Origin: a virus
DNA: 25,761 nt
Virus record (IMG/VR): IMGVR_UViG_3300006793_004609
Location: 1 to 25,761 of that record
Direction: 5' to 3' (one strand)
Part shown: one piece after another, positions 23,643-25,761 of the stretch
Layout of the letters: every line of letters starts with the position of its first letter
Numbering within the stretch: position 1 is the first letter of the stretch
Program-made: the position numbers and the translations under genes
The notes under the pieces: model-generated
Seen by the model: only the letters and a program-made list of their open reading frames with translations
What the model was told of the DNA's origin: nothing
Databases searched by the model: none

Positions 23643-24309
23643 ACTAGTAAGTTATACACAAGCAACACCTGAATTTGAAGCTGAAGGCTTAACAGACCTT
23701 CAAGAGCTTGTAGCATTTTGTGCAAAGGTATCAAACCCTGCGGCACAAATTAATACAGAAACAAGTGAACGTTTGATTAAGTATTTGATCAAACATCAGC
23801 ATTGGTCACCGTTAGAAATGGTTAATGCTGTTATTGAAATTGAAACTACAAGAGACATTGCACATCAAATTGTGCGACACAGAAGTTTTGCGTTTCAAGA
23901 ATTCAGTCAACGCTATGCAGAGCCAGGTGAAATGGGCGAAGTGTTTATTACAAGTGAACCACGTATGCAAGATACTAAGAATAGACAAAACTCTATTGAT
24001 GTAGACTTGTCAGAAGATGGCATGGCTGAACTAGTAGTCAAGTGGGAAGAATTACAACAAGATGTAATTTATACATGCGGTCGTGCATACGATTGGGCAA
24101 TCGATAATGGTATTGCTAAAGAAGTAGCACGTAAAGTATTGCCAGAAGGTCTTACTAAAACACGTTTGTATATGAACGGTACGTTGCGTAGTTGGATACA
24201 CTACATTGATTTACGTAGTGCTAACGGTACACAAAAAGAACATATGGATGTTGCAAAAGCATGTGCAACAGTAATATCAGAAGTATTTCCAATAGCAAAA
24301 AGTTTATGA
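23635..24309 (+). CDS. thyX: Flavin-dependent thymidylate synthase ThyX
   Basis: A 224-residue protein with the ThyX signature RHRx7S at residues 81-91 (RHRSFAFQEFSQRY, 81-94) that binds FAD and dUMP. The later segment (ARKVLPEGLTKTRLYMNGTL) matches the family's substrate-binding end, and SWIHYIDLR is typical. ThyX makes dTMP from dUMP using methylenetetrahydrofolate, FAD and NAD(P)H, bypassing ThyA and dihydrofolate reductase. It is common in marine T4-like phages. The dCMP deaminase three genes on supplies dUMP, so both act in one route to dTMP for phage DNA. Start ATG 23635 follows GGAGAGG (23617-23623). The stop overlaps the next gene's start (ATGA). Confidence 0.95.
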   Translation: MAKLVSYTQATPEFEAEGLTDLQELVAFCAKVSNPAAQINTETSERLIKYLIKHQHWSPLEMVNAVIEIETTRDIAHQIVRHRSFAFQEFSQRYAEPGEMGEVFITSEPRMQDTKNRQNSIDVDLSEDGMAELVVKWEELQQDVIYTCGRAYDWAIDNGIAKEVARKVLPEGLTKTRLYMNGTLRSWIHYIDLRSANGTQKEHMDVAKACATVISEVFPIAKSL

Positions 24310-24524
24310 TGGGAGCAAACTGGCAAGCTGATCCGCAGAGAACTGTTGAAGAAAAGTTTGCTTGGTGGCCTACACGTAGTGGATCACATAAACTTATATG
24401 GTTAAAGCCATACTATGTTCAACACACTTACTATGATGATTTAGGTAAACCACCTATTAAAGGACGAAGTTGGGAGTACATCTATACTAAGAATGAACAC
24501 TTAGTAGAGCAGTTAAAAAGATGA
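24306..24524 (+). CDS. Small conserved-looking hypothetical protein, 72 aa
   Basis: The start is ATG 24306, overlapping the thyX stop; a second ATG at 24309 would give a product one residue shorter. An upstream in-frame start at 24261 would lie inside thyX and is not preferred. The protein (MMGANWQADPQRTVEEKFAW) is rich in aromatic residues and prolines: WWPTRSGSHKLIWLKPYYVQ, then HTYYDDLGKPPIKGRSWEYI. It ends with [10 protein letters not shown]. No membrane segment or known motif is apparent. Proteins of this kind beside thyX are, from memory, found in other T4-like marine phages, but I do not know a function. The tight overlaps on both sides show that it belongs to the nucleotide operon. 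Confidence 0.7.
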   Translation: MMGANWQADPQRTVEEKFAWWPTRSGSHKLIWLKPYYVQHTYYDDLGKPPIKGRSWEYIYTKNEHLVEQLKR

Positions 24525-24958
24525 AACAAAAATTTATAGATGCATACATGGATGTGGCCGAAAGGTTTGCAAAGTTAAGTCATGCCAAACGTTTACAAGT
24601 AGGTGCTATTGTTGTCAAAGACGATCGCATCATAAGTATAGGTTATAATGGTATGCCTACAGGATGGGATAACACTTGTGAAACTTTAGAGTTTACTGCT
24701 CCTGGACAGATTGCTCCTAGTACTAAATCTAAGCCTGAGGTATTACATGCAGAATCTAATGCTATTGCTAAACTTGCTAAAAGTGGCGAAAGCGGATTAG
24801 ATGCAACTATTTTTGTTACACATGCACCTTGTATCGAATGTGCTAAGTTAATATACCAGAGTGGTATAAGTACAGTATATTATAAAGATGCATATCGTAG
24901 TAGCGATGGTGTAGAATTTTTAAAGAAATCTAAAGTAAAGGTAATACAAAATGCTTGA
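24521..24958 (+). CDS. dCMP deaminase
   Basis: A 145-residue protein with the zinc motif of cytidine/deoxycytidylate deaminases: H76-A-E78 in VLHAESNAI and P103-C104-xx-C107 in [10 protein letters not shown], where H76, C104 and C107 hold zinc and E78 is the proton shuttle. The substrate-binding stretch [13 protein letters not shown] is typical of dCMP deaminase (phage T4 gpcd). It converts dCMP to dUMP, the substrate of ThyX upstream. The ATG overlaps the previous stop by four bases. The end of the gene overlaps sufB by eight bases (ATGCTTGA). The insert between the substrate region and HAE ([17 protein letters not shown]) is normal for this family. Confidence 0.92.
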   Translation: MKQKFIDAYMDVAERFAKLSHAKRLQVGAIVVKDDRIISIGYNGMPTGWDNTCETLEFTAPGQIAPSTKSKPEVLHAESNAIAKLAKSGESGLDATIFVTHAPCIECAKLIYQSGISTVYYKDAYRSSDGVEFLKKSKVKVIQNA

Positions 24959-25761
24959 AGAACAAGAAATTTCGCAGGAATATACTGCTGGTTGGTCTTC
25001 TAACGTAGAAACAGAATATCTTGGTAAGGGACTTTCTGAGAAAACTATCAGACTAATAAGCGACAAAAACAATGAACCCGAATGGTTACTTGATTGGAGG
25101 CTTAAAGCATTTAACGCTTTGAAAACTATGAAAGAACCCGATTGGGCAGAAGTAAATTATCCTAAAATTAATTATGATGAATTGTACTATCATAGTCGTC
25201 CTAAAAAATTATTAAACAGTTTAGACGAAGTTGATCCAGAAATTTTAGCAGACTTTGCAAAACTAGGTATTCCTCTAGACGAACAAGCAAAACTAGCAGG
25301 TGTTGCTGTTGATGCAGTATACGACAGTGTAAGTGTTACAACTACTTTTAAAGATATACTATTAGAAGACGGTGTAATATTTTGTAGTATTAGTGAAGCA
25401 GTAAAAGATTATCCTGACTTAGTTAAAAAGTATTTAGGCAGTGTTGTTCCACAAAAGGACAATTACTTTAGTTGTCTTAACAGTGCAGTGTTTTCAGATG
25501 GTAGTTTTGTGTACATTCCAAAAGGCACAACGTGTCCAATGGAACTAAGCACATACTTTAGAATCAATGCTGAACACACAGGACAGTTTGAACGCACACT
25601 TATTATTGCAGATGACGACAGTTATGTAAGTTACTTAGAAGGTTGTACTGCACCAATGCGTGATGAAAATCAATTACATGCCGCAGTAGTAGAACTTGTT
25701 ACTTTAGAAAATGCTGAAATAAAATATAGCACAGTACAAAATTGGTACCCGGGCGATGAAA
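24951..25761 (+). CDS. sufB: Fe-S cluster assembly protein SufB (5' part, cut by window edge)
   Basis: The first 270 residues of a SufB, out of about 480 expected, run to the window edge. The match to bacterial SufB is continuous: [113 protein letters not shown] and [12 protein letters not shown]. SufB with SufC and SufD forms the SufBC2D complex, the scaffold for cluster assembly under iron or oxidative stress. The segment [20 protein letters not shown] replaces the cysteine-containing insert of E. coli SufB and resembles alphaproteobacterial SufB. The start ATG 24951 overlaps the dCMP deaminase stop. sufC and sufD, if present, lie outside the window. A full-length scaffold gene in a phage is unusual. 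Confidence 0.93.
   Translation, partial: MLEEQEISQEYTAGWSSNVETEYLGKGLSEKTIRLISDKNNEPEWLLDWRLKAFNALKTMKEPDWAEVNYPKINYDELYYHSRPKKLLNSLDEVDPEILADFAKLGIPLDEQAKLAGVAVDAVYDSVSVTTTFKDILLEDGVIFCSISEAVKDYPDLVKKYLGSVVPQKDNYFSCLNSAVFSDGSFVYIPKGTTCPMELSTYFRINAEHTGQFERTLIIADDDSYVSYLEGCTAPMRDENQLHAAVVELVTLENAEIKYSTVQNWYPGDE

Noticed and set aside
1-25761. tRNA genes, CRISPR arrays, insertion sequences, attachment sites
   Set aside because: No cloverleaf, direct-repeat array, transposase or integrase was seen on reading either strand; subtle cases would need a dedicated search.

Overview
The window reads as part of the genome of a marine T4-like myovirus. The evidence is a block of very large tail or baseplate structural proteins of the type seen in marine T4-like phages, a gp44-type clamp-loader ATPase, a DexA-like exonuclease, a gp31/GroES-like co-chaperonin, ThyX, a dCMP deaminase and a 2OG-Fe(II) oxygenase. 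In addition, a T4-type late promoter box (NNTAAATA) recurs before structural genes. The DNA is AT-rich. The bacterial-type genes carried here (SufB and the 7Fe ferredoxin FdxA) look most like alphaproteobacterial versions, so an alphaproteobacterial host such as a SAR11-like bacterium is more likely than a cyanobacterium. That host call is inference. No photosynthesis gene, tRNA, integrase, IS element or CRISPR array was seen.

Layout. 1-1853: the 3' end of a structural gene with a coiled-coil end, two small minus-strand genes (a lysine-rich protein with a SAP/Rho-N-like tail and a CxxC-CxxC zinc-ribbon protein), three small plus-strand genes, and an A-type iron-sulfur carrier (IscA/SufA/HesB family) behind its own late promoter. 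1875-18497: the virion module. It holds a 4085-residue modular protein, a 240-residue protein, a 985-residue protein with He_PIG-like Ig repeats and a 194-residue protein; most have a GATAAATA-like late box just upstream. 18497-19273: a small coiled-coil protein and a fragment related to the bacterial DNA polymerase III alpha subunit that stops just before the catalytic aspartates. 19304-21085: a hypothetical late protein, a 2OG-Fe(II) oxygenase, a GroES-like protein and a MazG-like pyrophosphatase. 21102-25761: a strong sigma70-type promoter with an inverted repeat around its -10 box, followed by a tightly packed series of genes, many of which overlap. These are a small membrane protein, DexA-like exonuclease, a 59-residue basic protein, a membrane protein, clamp loader gp44, FdxA, a small hydrophilic protein, ThyX, a small conserved-looking protein, dCMP deaminase and the first 270 residues of SufB, cut by the window edge.

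How the genes fit together. gp44 belongs to the phage replisome. dCMP deaminase makes dUMP and ThyX converts it to dTMP, so the phage supports its own thymidylate supply. MazG-like and DexA-like enzymes act on nucleotides or nucleic acid. The GroES-like protein probably adapts the host chaperonin for capsid folding. The most striking theme is iron: an A-type Fe-S carrier under late control, plus FdxA and the core Suf scaffold protein SufB in the replication and nucleotide operon, plus an iron-dependent oxygenase. Together these suggest that the phage supports or redirects host Fe-S cluster assembly and low-potential electron transfer during infection.
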